The translations under genes were made by a program, and so were the position numbers. Below the pieces are notes generated by a model that had not been told where the DNA came from, ran no database searches, and saw only the letters and a program-made list of their open reading frames with translations. Of a stretch of DNA of 64,000 nucleotides, positions 8,190-15,912 are shown piece after piece; the first letter of the stretch is position 1, and every line of letters starts with the position of its first letter. Source of the stretch: Microbacterium mangrovi (GTDB taxonomy: Bacteria; Actinomycetota; Actinomycetes; Actinomycetales; Microbacteriaceae); NCBI RefSeq assembly GCF_000802305.1, contig NZ_JTDK01000002.1, positions 240,426 to 304,425 on the forward strand, read 5' to 3'.

Positions 8190-9869
8190 TCAGCGCTCGG
8201 CTGCCGCGCCGACGAGCTCGGGACGGACGTAGACGGGTTCGCCGTCGATCCAGGTGGACTGCACGGTGGCGGTGTGGATGTCGCCGGGTGCGAGCTCGAA
8301 CGGATTCGGCGAGATCACGGCGAGGTTCGCGAGGTACCCGGGGCGGATGCGGCCGGTGTCGTGGTCGCGGTGGTTGATGCGCGCGGTGCCGGACGTGTAC
8401 GACGCGAACACGGTGGCCAGGTCGAGCTTCTGCCCCTCCCCGCCCAGCGGCTCGCGGTCGGACCCGGGGACCGCCCGGTTCACGGCGATGTGGATCGCGG
8501 CGATCGGGTCGGCCGACGAGACCGGCCAGTCGCTGCCGGAGCACAGGCGCACGCCGGCGCGCACGAAGTCGCCGAACGGGTACTGCCGCATCACGGCGCC
8601 GTCCTTCATGAACGGCAGGCTGAGCTCGTCGAGCTGATCCTCGTGGGTCGCCCACAGCGACTGCAGGTTCGCGGTGGCGTCCAGCTCGGCGAAGCGCGCC
8701 ACGTCGGCGAGGTCGACGATCTGCAGGTGCGCGAGGTGGTGGCGGCCGTCCGTGGGGCCGTTGGCCGCGCGCGCCGCTTCGAGGGCGTCGAGCGCTTCGC
8801 GCACGGCACGGTCGCCGAGGGCGTGGAAGTGCACCTGCTGCCCCGCGGCATCCAGCGCGGTCACGTACTGCTTGAGCGCCTCGGGGTCGATGAAGCTCAG
8901 TCCCGCGTTGTCGGTGACGTGCCCGTGTCCGTCGCGGTAGGGGTCGAGCATCGCGGCGGTCTGGTTCTCGGCGACGCCGTCGACCATGATCTTCGTGGTG
9001 CCGAGGGTCAGCTTTTCGGCACCGCGGGCGGCGACCTTCTCCCGGCGGGCGACCATGGCGTCCACCTGCTCGATGCCGCCGGAGCGCTCCCACCACTGCG
9101 CCCCGACGACGTGCACCTTCAGGGCGCCCTCGTCGAGGGCGCGCAGGTAGGCGTCCAGCGCGTCGGCCATGCCCGCGCCGGTGCCGATCATGGCGTCCTG
9201 CCAGCCGGTGATGCCGAGCTTGAGCATCTCGTCCTGCGCGCGCAGCAGACCCTGGTAGACGAGGTCAGCGTCGGGGGCGGGGCGGTGGGCGGCGAACAAT
9301 TCGCCGGCGCCCTCGTGGAACGTGCCCGTCGGGTTGCCGTCGGCGTCGCGCACGATGACCCCGTCCTCGGGGTCGGGGGTGGAGGCGTCGATGCCGGCGG
9401 CGCGGATCGCCGCGGTGTTCGCCCACAGGCTGTGGTGGTCGCGGCTCATCACCGTGACCGGTCGGTCGGGCACGACCGCGTCGATGAGGGATGCCAGCGG
9501 GTTGCCGCCCGGATAGTGGTCCATCGACCAGCCGCCGCCCGAGATCCACTCGACCTCGGGGTTGGCCGCGGCGTACGCGGAGATGCGGCCGACGGCGTCC
9601 GCGGCATCCTCGCTCGCGCTGAGGTCGCACTGCAGAAGCTCCACTCCCCCGGATGTCGGGTGGATGTGCGCGTCCTGGAAGCCGGGGCTGAGAAGAGCGC
9701 CGTCGAGGTCGACGATCCGCGTCTCCGCGCCGCGGTACAGGTCGATCTCGGATGCCGAGATGAGCGCCGTGATGCGATCGCCGGTGACGGCCACCGCGTA
9801 GCCGGAGATCGGTTCGCCGGAGCCGGTGAAGATCGCCCCACCGGTGAAGATGACGTCTGCCGTTGCCAT
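8190..9869 (-). CDS. Amidohydrolase, YtcJ/COG1574 type
   Basis: A 559-residue metal-dependent hydrolase of the composite TIM-barrel superfamily. It starts with the beta-sandwich strand DVIFTGGAIFTG. Next come the metal ligands in PGFQDAHIHP, then a barrel with HFHALGDRAVREALDAL, GRHHLAHLQ and SDWPVSSADP, and a return to the sandwich with GYLANLAVI. These are hallmarks of the YtcJ/LAF3 group, which hydrolyses N-acyl or amide bonds. ATG 9869 is chosen because AAGTGGGA precedes it; GTG 9878 is possible. It heads an operon with a peptide-type importer, so it likely processes the imported compound. It is divergent from a TetR gene. Confidence 0.88.
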   Translation of the reverse strand: MATADVIFTGGAIFTGSGEPISGYAVAVTGDRITALISASEIDLYRGAETRIVDLDGALLSPGFQDAHIHPTSGGVELLQCDLSASEDAADAVGRISAYAAANPEVEWISGGGWSMDHYPGGNPLASLIDAVVPDRPVTVMSRDHHSLWANTAAIRAAGIDASTPDPEDGVIVRDADGNPTGTFHEGAGELFAAHRPAPDADLVYQGLLRAQDEMLKLGITGWQDAMIGTGAGMADALDAYLRALDEGALKVHVVGAQWWERSGGIEQVDAMVARREKVAARGAEKLTLGTTKIMVDGVAENQTAAMLDPYRDGHGHVTDNAGLSFIDPEALKQYVTALDAAGQQVHFHALGDRAVREALDALEAARAANGPTDGRHHLAHLQIVDLADVARFAELDATANLQSLWATHEDQLDELSLPFMKDGAVMRQYPFGDFVRAGVRLCSGSDWPVSSADPIAAIHIAVNRAVPGSDREPLGGEGQKLDLATVFASYTSGTARINHRDHDTGRIRPGYLANLAVISPNPFELAPGDIHTATVQSTWIDGEPVYVRPELVGAAAER

Positions 9870-9930
9870 GTGTCCCACTTCGTCGTGTCGATTCGGTTGC
9901 GATGCGACTGTACGGGTCCGACGCCGCCGC

Positions 9931-9971
9931 TGTCAACAGTGTTGACATTGGTGTTGTCCGAACCGTTACAG
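9931..9971 (+). promoter_or_regulatory. TetR operator overlapping a divergent promoter
   Basis: A perfect dyad TGTCAAC-agt-GTTGACA occupies 9931-9947 between the amidohydrolase and the TetR gene. Its right arm contains TTGACA (9942-9947), a consensus -35 box. After 17 bases comes GTTACA (9965-9970), an acceptable -10 box, so bound repressor would block the TetR promoter. The dyad also lies 62 bases upstream of the amidohydrolase start. Autoregulation and control of the operon are inferred. Confidence 0.65.
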
Positions 9972-10016
9972 TGAGGGAGCGCCACCCGGCGTGGGAGCAT
10001 GGACGAGGAGGTGCGC

Positions 10017-10697
10017 ATGGCCGTCAAGTCAGCTGTCCGGACGAAGGTGAAACTCGATCCGGAGCGGATCATCGCGGCCGGACTCGAACTCGCAGGGCGC
10101 CCGGGCGTCAGCGCCATCTCGGTGCGCGAGCTCGGCACGATGCTGGGCGCCGATCCGACCGCGATCTACCGGCACTTCCGCAGCAAGGACGACCTCATGC
10201 GGGCACTGCTGGACCACATCGAGGCGGCATCCGTCGCCGAAGTGGATGCCACCGCGTGGGACGACCGCCTGCGGCAGCTCACCTCGCGCACCCTCGCGTG
10301 GGCGGCCCGCTATCCGGCGATCGCCGCCGAGGCGATCGTGCTCACGACGCACGGTCCGGGCGAGCTGGCCACGATCGAGCTGATGCTGGATGCCTTCCGC
10401 GAAGCCGGCCTGTCCGACGAGGAGATCGTGCGCCACTACGCGCTGCTGGCATCCCACAGCCTCTCCGGCGCCGCCGGCATGGCCCGCGCCCGGGCGGAAT
10501 CCGGCGGCGACGAGGACGTCGCCCAGGGCGCCTGGCTCGACGAGCCGCTCATCGTCGATCCCCGCAAGTACCCGATGATCGCGCGCTACGGCGCGGGCCT
10601 GGCCGACCTGCGCGACCTCGACCTCCTGATGCGCGGGGTCGAGATGATCATCGAGTCCGCCAAGCGCTCCGCCGCCTCCCGCACCGACGGCCCCTGA
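10017..10697 (+). CDS. TetR/AcrR family transcriptional regulator
   Basis: A 226-residue repressor. The helix-turn-helix spans about residues 12-58 (IIAAGLELAGRPGVSAISVRELGTMLGADPTAIYRHF), followed by a TetR_C-like helical ligand domain (LTSRTLAWAARYPAIAAEAI). GAGGAGG at 10005-10011 sits five bases before ATG 10017; an in-frame ATG at 9999 is possible. It is divergent from the amidohydrolase/ABC operon and shares with it the 17-base dyad at 9931-9947. It is therefore probably its local repressor, released by an imported compound. Confidence 0.88.
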   Translation: MAVKSAVRTKVKLDPERIIAAGLELAGRPGVSAISVRELGTMLGADPTAIYRHFRSKDDLMRALLDHIEAASVAEVDATAWDDRLRQLTSRTLAWAARYPAIAAEAIVLTTHGPGELATIELMLDAFREAGLSDEEIVRHYALLASHSLSGAAGMARARAESGGDEDVAQGAWLDEPLIVDPRKYPMIARYGAGLADLRDLDLLMRGVEMIIESAKRSAASRTDGP

Positions 10698-10713
10698 GCG
10701 CGCGTCCCACCCT

Positions 10714-10784
10714 CGGTCCCTGAGCGCCCTTCGTCTGCGGCGCTGGCGCGCCTTCGCTCAGGAACCGCGCAGCGAGACGAAGGG
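10714..10784. repeat. Intergenic inverted repeat (CCCTTCGTCT family)
   Basis: Nested inverted repeats lie between the TetR and esterase genes. CCCTTCGTCT (10727-10736) pairs with AGACGAAGGG (10775-10784), and GGTCCCTGAGCG pairs imperfectly with CGCTCAGGAACC. The same words recur at 12989-13023 and 37093-37187. It may act as a terminator for the TetR gene. Confidence 0.6.
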
Positions 10785-10828
10785 ACACCCTGAGCAGGAT
10801 GTCGGATGCTCCTGCGATCATGGAGCGC

Positions 10829-11509
10829 ATGAGCGATCCCGACGTGCCCGACCTCGACCCCGGAGCGGTGCTGTGGTCCGCGCCGCCCGCCGAGCGCGCG
10901 GGGCGTCCGCTGCTGGTGCTGCTGCACGGCTACGGTGCCGACGAGCACGACCTGTACGGGCTGGTGCCGTCCCTGCCCGACGGGCTCGTCGTGGCATCCG
11001 TCCGCGCTCCCCTGACTCCGCCGTGGCCGGCCCCGGGCGCCGCCTGGTATCCGATCGACGACCTCTCCACGCGGGATCCCGCCCGCGTCACCGATGCCGC
11101 CGAGGCGTTCCTCGCCTGGCTGGACACCACCGGCCACGACGCACCGGTGGGCCTCCTCGGCTTCTCGCAGGGCGGCGCCGTGGCGCTGCAGTCCCTGCGA
11201 CTGCGGCCCGACGGATTCGCGTTCGCCGTGCTGCTCGCCGGGTACGCGGCCCCCGGCGACCTGCCCCGCGACGCCGAGCTCGCCGAGCTCCGGCCGCCCG
11301 TGTTCTGGGGCCGCGGCGCCCGCGACGAGGTGATCCCGGCATCCCTCGTCGCCCACACCACCGAGTGGCTTCCTGCCCACGCGGAGCTGTCCGGTCGCGT
11401 GTACGCCGGACTCACCCACAGCGTCTCGCAGGCCGAGCTCGACGACGTCGCGACCTTCCTCGCGAAGCGCCTCGACGCGCTCACCCCCGCGCCCGACCCG
11501 GCCACCTGA
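10829..11509 (+). CDS. Alpha/beta hydrolase, phospholipase/carboxylesterase family
   Basis: A 226-residue cytoplasmic serine hydrolase of the small carboxylesterase group (Abhydrolase_2, YpfH/EstB-like). It shows LLVLLHGYGADEHD with the oxyanion region, nucleophile elbow GFSQGG, an acid residue in FWGRGARDEVIP and a histidine in YAGLTHSVSQAEL. Three in-frame ATGs (10799, 10820, 10829) precede the conserved part. 10829 is chosen for homology to the usual short N-terminus, with GGAG directly before it. The gene is monocistronic, flanked by repeat hairpins. The natural ester is unknown. Confidence 0.85.
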   Translation: MSDPDVPDLDPGAVLWSAPPAERAGRPLLVLLHGYGADEHDLYGLVPSLPDGLVVASVRAPLTPPWPAPGAAWYPIDDLSTRDPARVTDAAEAFLAWLDTTGHDAPVGLLGFSQGGAVALQSLRLRPDGFAFAVLLAGYAAPGDLPRDAELAELRPPVFWGRGARDEVIPASLVAHTTEWLPAHAELSGRVYAGLTHSVSQAELDDVATFLAKRLDALTPAPDPAT

Positions 11510-11523
11510 CCCGGGCCCCTGCG

Positions 11524-11589
11524 CTTCGACAGGCTCAGCGCGCACAACCGGCGCGCAAGACCGGGTTCCGCGCCCTGAGCCTGTCGAAG
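11524..11589. terminator. Repeat-derived hairpin after the esterase gene
   Basis: CTTCGACAGGCTCAG (11524-11538) pairs perfectly with CTGAGCCTGTCGAAG (11575-11589) across 36 bases. It begins 14 bases after the esterase stop. This is the full form of the dispersed repeat also seen near 39.2, 40.5 and 62.6 kb. It probably serves as the transcript end. Confidence 0.6.
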
Positions 11590-11662
11590 GGCACACCCAC
11601 CCGAAGCACAGGGTGATCCGCTACCCTGAACGAGTCCCTGTCCCGAGTGTGAGGAACGACCT

Positions 11663-11692
11663 GTGACGAAGATCGCCGCGTCCGCGCTGTAA
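11663..11692 (+). CDS. Nine-codon leader ORF upstream of the ABC-F gene
   Basis: GTG 11663 opens a nine-residue frame, V-T-K-I-A-A-S-A-L, ended by TAA 11690-11692. GAGGAA at 11651-11656 is placed six bases before it, a good ribosome binding site. A TACCCT -10-like box lies at 11622-11627. It lies 148 bases upstream of the ABC-F start, within the same presumed leader transcript. Short leader peptides of this kind regulate several antibiotic-resistance ABC-F and methyltransferase genes by ribosome stalling. That role here is inference. Confidence 0.5.
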   Translation: MTKIAASAL

Positions 11693-11797
11693 TCCGCGCC
11701 GTCCCGTCGATCTGCGACGTGTCCGCGCATCCATCCGCGCCGACCGTCGATCCCGTCGCCTCCCGCTCCAGGGCCTCCGCCCGGCAGCGCTCTGCGC

Positions 11798-11837
11798 GGC
11801 CTTCGGTGTTCGGTGCATCCCGAACACTCCGGAGGCC
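11798..11837 (+). promoter_or_regulatory. SD-sequestering hairpin before the ABC-F start
   Basis: Bases 11798-11813 pair with 11820-11837: an eight-base-pair lower stem, a two-base bulge (TC 11828-11829), an eight-base-pair upper stem and a six-base loop. The lower stem buries the whole GGAGG Shine-Dalgarno (11831-11835) of the ABC-F gene. A second complement of the SD, GGCCTCC, sits at 11772-11778. Together with the leader ORF this is the architecture of a translational attenuator. The SD region GGAGGCCTCC is also self-complementary, so alternative folds exist. Confidence 0.55.
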
Positions 11838-11840
11838 TCC

Positions 11841-13466
11841 ATGTCACTGTCCCTCACCAAATCGTCCGTCGTCCTCGACGACGTCGCCTTCACCTGGCCC
11901 GACGGCTCGCCCGCCCTGGCCGGCGTGTCCGGCGTCTTCGGCGCCGGCCGCACCGGGCTCGTCGGCCGCAACGGGTCCGGCAAGTCGACCCTGCTGCGCC
12001 TCATCGCCGGCGAGCTGACGCCGGCATCCGGCTCGGTCACCACCACCGGCGAGGTCGCATACCTCCCGCAGCACCTCACCCTGGCGACCGACACCCCGGT
12101 CGCGGCCCTGCTCGGCGTCGCGCCGGTGCTGGATGCCGTCCGCGCCGTCGAGCGGGGCGACGTCGACCCGGTGCACTTCGACACGATCGGCGACGACTGG
12201 GACGTCGAGGCCCGCGCGGTGGCCGCCCTCGCCGAGGCGGGGCTGCCGGACGGCGCCCTCGACCGCCGCGTGGGCGAGTTGTCCGGCGGCGAGGCCGTGC
12301 TCGCGGCCGTCGCCGGCATCCGGCTCCGGGGCGCCGCGGTGACCCTGCTGGACGAACCGACGAACAACCTCGACCGGAACGCCCGCGCGCGCCTGGCCGA
12401 TCTCGTCCGTTCGTGGCGGGGCGCCCTCATCGTGGTCAGCCACGACGTCGCGCTGCTGGAGCTCATGGACGACACCGCCGAGCTCTACGGCGGCACGGTC
12501 TCGGTGTTCGGCGGCCCGTACTCCCAGTGGCGCGCGTGGCTGGATGCCGAGCAGGATGCCGCGGTGCGCGCCGAGTCGGATGCCCGCAAGGACTTCCGCC
12601 GCGAGAAGCGTCAGCGCATCGAGGCCGAGTCCAAGCTGGCGAGCCGGGCGTCGATGGCACGCAAGGCCGAGGCGGAGAAGCGCGTGCCGAAGATCGTGGC
12701 GCACGGGCGCCGGATGGCGGCCGAGGTCTCCGCCGGGCGGCTGCGTGTGGAGGTCGGTGAGAAGGAGGCATCCGCCCGCGCCGCGCTGGATGCCGCCGAA
12801 CGCCGCGTGCGGGACGACGACAGCATGCACATCGACCTGCCCGACCCGGACGTCGCCGCCGGACGCCGCATCGCGACCCTCTCGGACGGCGAGCACGCCT
12901 GGGTCGTCCAGGGTCCGGAGCGAGTCGCGCTGATCGGCGCGAACGGCACCGGCAAGACCACGCTGCTGGAGCACCTGGTGAACCCCCCGGTCGCTGAGCG
13001 AGGAGCGCAGCGACGAGACGAAGCGCCCGGGCCGTCCGCCCACGCGCACACCGACCGGATCGGCTACCTGCCGCAGCGGGTGGACGGGCTGGACGAGGAT
13101 GCCACGGTGCTCGAGAACCTGCAGGCCGCCGCCGAGCACACCCCGACCCGGGAGCTGCGCAATCGCGCGGCGCGGTTCCTGCTGCGCGGGGACACCGTGC
13201 TGCGGCCGGTGGCGACGCTGTCCGGCGGCGAGCGCTTCCGGGTGGCCCTGGCGCGCCTGCTGCTCGCCGACCCGCCGCCCCAGCTGCTGGTGCTCGACGA
13301 GCCGACGAACAACCTCGATCTGGACACCGTGTCGCAGCTCGTCGACGCCCTGTCGGCGTATCGGGGTGCGGTGCTCGTGGTCAGTCACGACGACGCGTTC
13401 CTTGCGCGGCTCGGCATCGACCTGACCCTCGAGCTCGACCGGGACGGGAGGCTGTCCGCATCGTAG
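11841..13466 (+). CDS. ABC-F family ATPase (ribosome-associated, possible antibiotic resistance)
   Basis: A 541-residue soluble protein with two ATPase domains and no membrane segments. Domain 1 has Walker A GRNGSGKS, signature ELSGGEAVLA and Walker B VTLLDEPTNNLD. Domain 2 has GANGTGKT, LSGGERFRVALARLL and LLVLDEPTNNLD. The basic coiled-coil interdomain linker (about residues 230-330, rich in Arg/Lys/Glu) is the P-site tRNA interaction motif of ABC-F proteins. These act on the ribosome; several give resistance to macrolides, lincosamides or pleuromutilins. GGAGG at 11831 is five bases before the ATG. A repeat-derived insertion (12989-13023) adds about 12 residues between Walker A and the signature of domain 2. 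The upstream leader suggests drug-inducible expression. Confidence 0.9.
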   Translation: MSLSLTKSSVVLDDVAFTWPDGSPALAGVSGVFGAGRTGLVGRNGSGKSTLLRLIAGELTPASGSVTTTGEVAYLPQHLTLATDTPVAALLGVAPVLDAVRAVERGDVDPVHFDTIGDDWDVEARAVAALAEAGLPDGALDRRVGELSGGEAVLAAVAGIRLRGAAVTLLDEPTNNLDRNARARLADLVRSWRGALIVVSHDVALLELMDDTAELYGGTVSVFGGPYSQWRAWLDAEQDAAVRAESDARKDFRREKRQRIEAESKLASRASMARKAEAEKRVPKIVAHGRRMAAEVSAGRLRVEVGEKEASARAALDAAERRVRDDDSMHIDLPDPDVAAGRRIATLSDGEHAWVVQGPERVALIGANGTGKTTLLEHLVNPPVAERGAQRRDEAPGPSAHAHTDRIGYLPQRVDGLDEDATVLENLQAAAEHTPTRELRNRAARFLLRGDTVLRPVATLSGGERFRVALARLLLADPPPQLLVLDEPTNNLDLDTVSQLVDALSAYRGAVLVVSHDDAFLARLGIDLTLELDRDGRLSAS

Positions 13467-13497
13467 ATGCGCCCGGCTCGGCCCCCCGCCGCACCCT

Positions 13498-13609
13498 TCA
13501 ACCGACGACGATTGCGCGCCGCCGACGCCGATCTTGTCGGTTGAGCAGCCCGCCCCCTCGTTCAACCGACAAGAATCGTGCGCCCCGGCCGCACATCTTG
13601 TTGGTTGAA
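13498..13609. terminator. Two related hairpins between convergent genes
   Basis: Hairpin 1 pairs TCAACCGAC (13498-13506) with GTCGGTTGA (13536-13544). Hairpin 2 pairs bases 13561-13576 with 13595-13609, about 14 pairs with G-T wobbles. Both arms share the words TTCAACCGAC and ATCTTGT-GGTTGA, so the hairpins are copies of one element. They lie between the ABC-F gene and the convergent TetR gene. Confidence 0.6.
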
Positions 13610-13620
13610 CCGGGCGCCTG

Positions 13621-14247
13621 CTAGCGCAGCGAGCCGGGGGCGAGGCCGAGTTCGTGCTCCAGGGCGTGGCAGACGAGGCGCCCGCGCTCGGTCGCGGCAC
13701 CGAACTTCACCAGGGCGTGGGAGTTGATGCCGTCGATCATGCCGAGGTACTGCCACGCCACCGACGCCGGATCATCCGTGCGGAACTCGCCCGCGGCGAC
13801 GCCCCGCTCGATGAGCGCGACGACGAACACCTGCCACTCATCCATGAGGTCGCGCACGGCCGCTTCGAGGGCTTCGTTGCGTCGGCCGAGCACGAAGACC
13901 TCCGCCCACAGCGCGGTCACGTCGTCGCGGCCGGTGTCCAGCAGCGCCCGCGTCAGCACCCGCAGCGCGTCGGTCGCCGTCGCCTCCGCGTCGGTCACGG
14001 TGCGCATCTCGGCCAGTTCGTCCTCGGCGATGGTGCGGAAGGTCGCCGCGACGAGGGCCTCCATGTTCGGCTCGTAGTGCACCACCAGGGTCCGCGCCAC
14101 CCCGACCCGTTCGGCGACGGAGCGCAGCGTCACCGCGGCGAGCCCGTCGCTGCGGGCGATCTCGCGGGCGGCGGCGCGCAGCTCCTCGCCGCGCTCGGCC
14201 GGCGACTTGCGGACGGCCCGCGGCCGGGCGGACGACGACGCGCTCAT
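13621..14247 (-). CDS. TetR family regulator of the NCS1 permease locus
   Basis: A 208-residue regulator with an HTH at about residues 18-62 (RSDGLAAVTLRSVAERVGVARTLVVHYEPNMEAL) and a helical C-terminal domain. ATG 14247 overlaps the stop of the NCS1 permease (ATGA, 14244-14247), so the two are cotranscribed and translationally coupled. The larger open frame upstream is a shadow. Its likely operator is the TTGAC-N6-GTCAA dyad upstream of the permease (15770-15789), whose spacing is that of RutR sites. It may sense a purine, pyrimidine or guanidine-type compound. The ligand is inference. Confidence 0.85.
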   Translation of the reverse strand: MSASSSARPRAVRKSPAERGEELRAAAREIARSDGLAAVTLRSVAERVGVARTLVVHYEPNMEALVAATFRTIAEDELAEMRTVTDAEATATDALRVLTRALLDTGRDDVTALWAEVFVLGRRNEALEAAVRDLMDEWQVFVVALIERGVAAGEFRTDDPASVAWQYLGMIDGINSHALVKFGAATERGRLVCHALEHELGLAPGSLR

Positions 14248-15725
14248 GGCGCAGGCTGCTCCAGCACCGGCGGGGCCGCCGCGTCCGGGACCGCGGGCGT
14301 CGCCTCCGGCGCGGGGTCGACGAGACGGGGCGACAGCAGCACGAATCCACCGTAGACGACGGCCGTCACGATCCCCGAGCCGAGGGCGCTCGGGTCGACA
14401 CCGCCGAAGACGCCCGCGAGAGGCCCCCGGTAGAGGGTGGTGTCGACGCTCAGCACCCCGAACACCGAGCCGACGAACCAGGCGACCACGGCCGGCACGT
14501 TCCATCCGCCGCGGAACCAGTAGCGTCCGCCGTGGCGACCCTGGGCGAACGCCTGCAGATCGTGCGGGTCGTAGGATCGCGCCCGCAGCGCGCCGATCAG
14601 GATGACGACGACCCACGGGGCCGTGATGCCGTTGAGGATGACCGTCGCCGCCGTGATGGAGTCGAGCGCGTCGAACACGAAGACGCCCACGTACAGCAGC
14701 GCGACCGAGGCCGCCGCGGCGAGCGCGGTCGTGTGCACACGGCGCAGCCGCGGGAAGAAGGTCTCCAGGTCGAGGCCCGTGGCGTAGATGTTCAGCACGC
14801 CCTGCCCGAACCCGCCCGCGATCGAGACGATGAGCACGAGCACCACGAACCACAGCGGGGATGCCCCGACGAGATCCCCCATGAAGTCGCCCGTCGAGTG
14901 CCGCACCGCGACCCCGACGAAGGCACCCAGGACGGCGGGCAGCAGCATCCCGATCATGAGCCCCGCGAACAGCGCCGCACGCACCCGCCGGGCGGAGTGC
15001 CGACGCAGGGAGATCCGCCGGGTGTAGTCGCCGACGACGGGTGCGTACGAGAGCGGACCGGCCATCGCCAGCACCGCGGCGAGCACGAAGGTCTGCGCGT
15101 ATCCGCCGAGCGCGGGATGCGCGGCCGCCCTCGTCGGGTCGAACCCGGCGGAGAACGCGAGGAACCCGAGGACGAGGGCGGTCCCGGCGATCGGGACGAC
15201 GAACTTCTGCATCGCGACGATCGTGGCGTGGCCGAACAGGGCGACCACCACGATGACCGCCGACACGATCGCGTAGGCGACCGCGTGGACGGCCGGAGCG
15301 TTCGGAAGGCCGACGAGGCGATGGCCGGTCGCGACGAGGGCGTCACCGCTGGTCCACACGGTGAGCGCGGCGAACACGATGGCGATGACCAGCGACAGCC
15401 CGGAGCCGATGAGCCGTCCGCGGATGCCGAAGAACGCACCGCTGGACACCGTCATGTTGGTGCCGGTCCGGGGCGAGATCGTCGCGAGCGGCAGCAGCAC
15501 GACCGCTCCCAGCAGCGTGCCGACCACGGTGGCCAGCACCGCTCCCCGGAAGTCGAGGCCGAGCTGCACGGCCACCCAGCCGTACACCGCGACCGTCCAT
15601 CCGAGGTTGCTGCCGAGGAAGACGGCGAACAGGTTGCCGGGCGACGAGTCCCGCTCGTTCTCGGGCAGGTAGTCGACGCCCGCCTCCTCGACGTGTCCGA
15701 CTCTGTCGCTGCGGGATGTCGCCAT
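14244..15725 (-). CDS. NCS1 family purine/cytosine permease
   Basis: A 493-residue membrane protein with about 12 TM segments. It fits the nucleobase:cation symporter-1 fold: a cytoplasmic N-terminus with acidic residues, then NLFAVFLGSNLGWTVAVYGW (TM1), a GTNMTV-containing discontinuous helix and LSYAPVVGDYTRR. ATG 15725 is preceded by AAGGAG; longer upstream frames lack this. It is first in an operon with TetR and divergent from agmatine deiminase. It therefore probably imports a nitrogen compound, such as a nucleobase or a guanidine/amide, for that pathway. Confidence 0.87.
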   Translation of the reverse strand: MATSRSDRVGHVEEAGVDYLPENERDSSPGNLFAVFLGSNLGWTVAVYGWVAVQLGLDFRGAVLATVVGTLLGAVVLLPLATISPRTGTNMTVSSGAFFGIRGRLIGSGLSLVIAIVFAALTVWTSGDALVATGHRLVGLPNAPAVHAVAYAIVSAVIVVVALFGHATIVAMQKFVVPIAGTALVLGFLAFSAGFDPTRAAAHPALGGYAQTFVLAAVLAMAGPLSYAPVVGDYTRRISLRRHSARRVRAALFAGLMIGMLLPAVLGAFVGVAVRHSTGDFMGDLVGASPLWFVVLVLIVSIAGGFGQGVLNIYATGLDLETFFPRLRRVHTTALAAAASVALLYVGVFVFDALDSITAATVILNGITAPWVVVILIGALRARSYDPHDLQAFAQGRHGGRYWFRGGWNVPAVVAWFVGSVFGVLSVDTTLYRGPLAGVFGGVDPSALGSGIVTAVVYGGFVLLSPRLVDPAPEATPAVPDAAAPPVLEQPAP

Positions 15726-15769
15726 CGTTTCACTCCTTCGGGATGGTGGGTCGGCAACATCCTGTGTTA

Positions 15770-15789
15770 TATTGACCTCGAAGTCAATA
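15770..15789. promoter_or_regulatory. RutR-like operator dyad between divergent genes
   Basis: TATTGAC (15770-15776) and GTCAATA (15783-15789) form a perfect seven-base dyad with a six-base centre. The core TTGAC-N6-GTCAA has the same half-site and spacing as the E. coli RutR site. It lies in one of the few AT-rich patches of the region, 45 bases upstream of the permease ATG and 124 bases from the deiminase start. A TATAAC box reads toward the permease. It is probably bound by the TetR protein at 13621-14247. Confidence 0.6.
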
Positions 15790-15912
15790 ACTTTCCCGGA
15801 TCGCCACGGCGGCGATCCCGGCATCCCGCACTGGCCGCGGAGGCGTGGTCGGGATGACCCGGAACGGATACGCTGACGGCACGACCGCCCGTCTCGACGA
15901 AGAGGAGCCCCC

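Noticed and set aside
11831..11840. GGAGGCCTCC as an independent operator
   Set aside because: It is the SD followed by its chance complement before the start codon; treated as part of the attenuator rather than as a protein-binding site.
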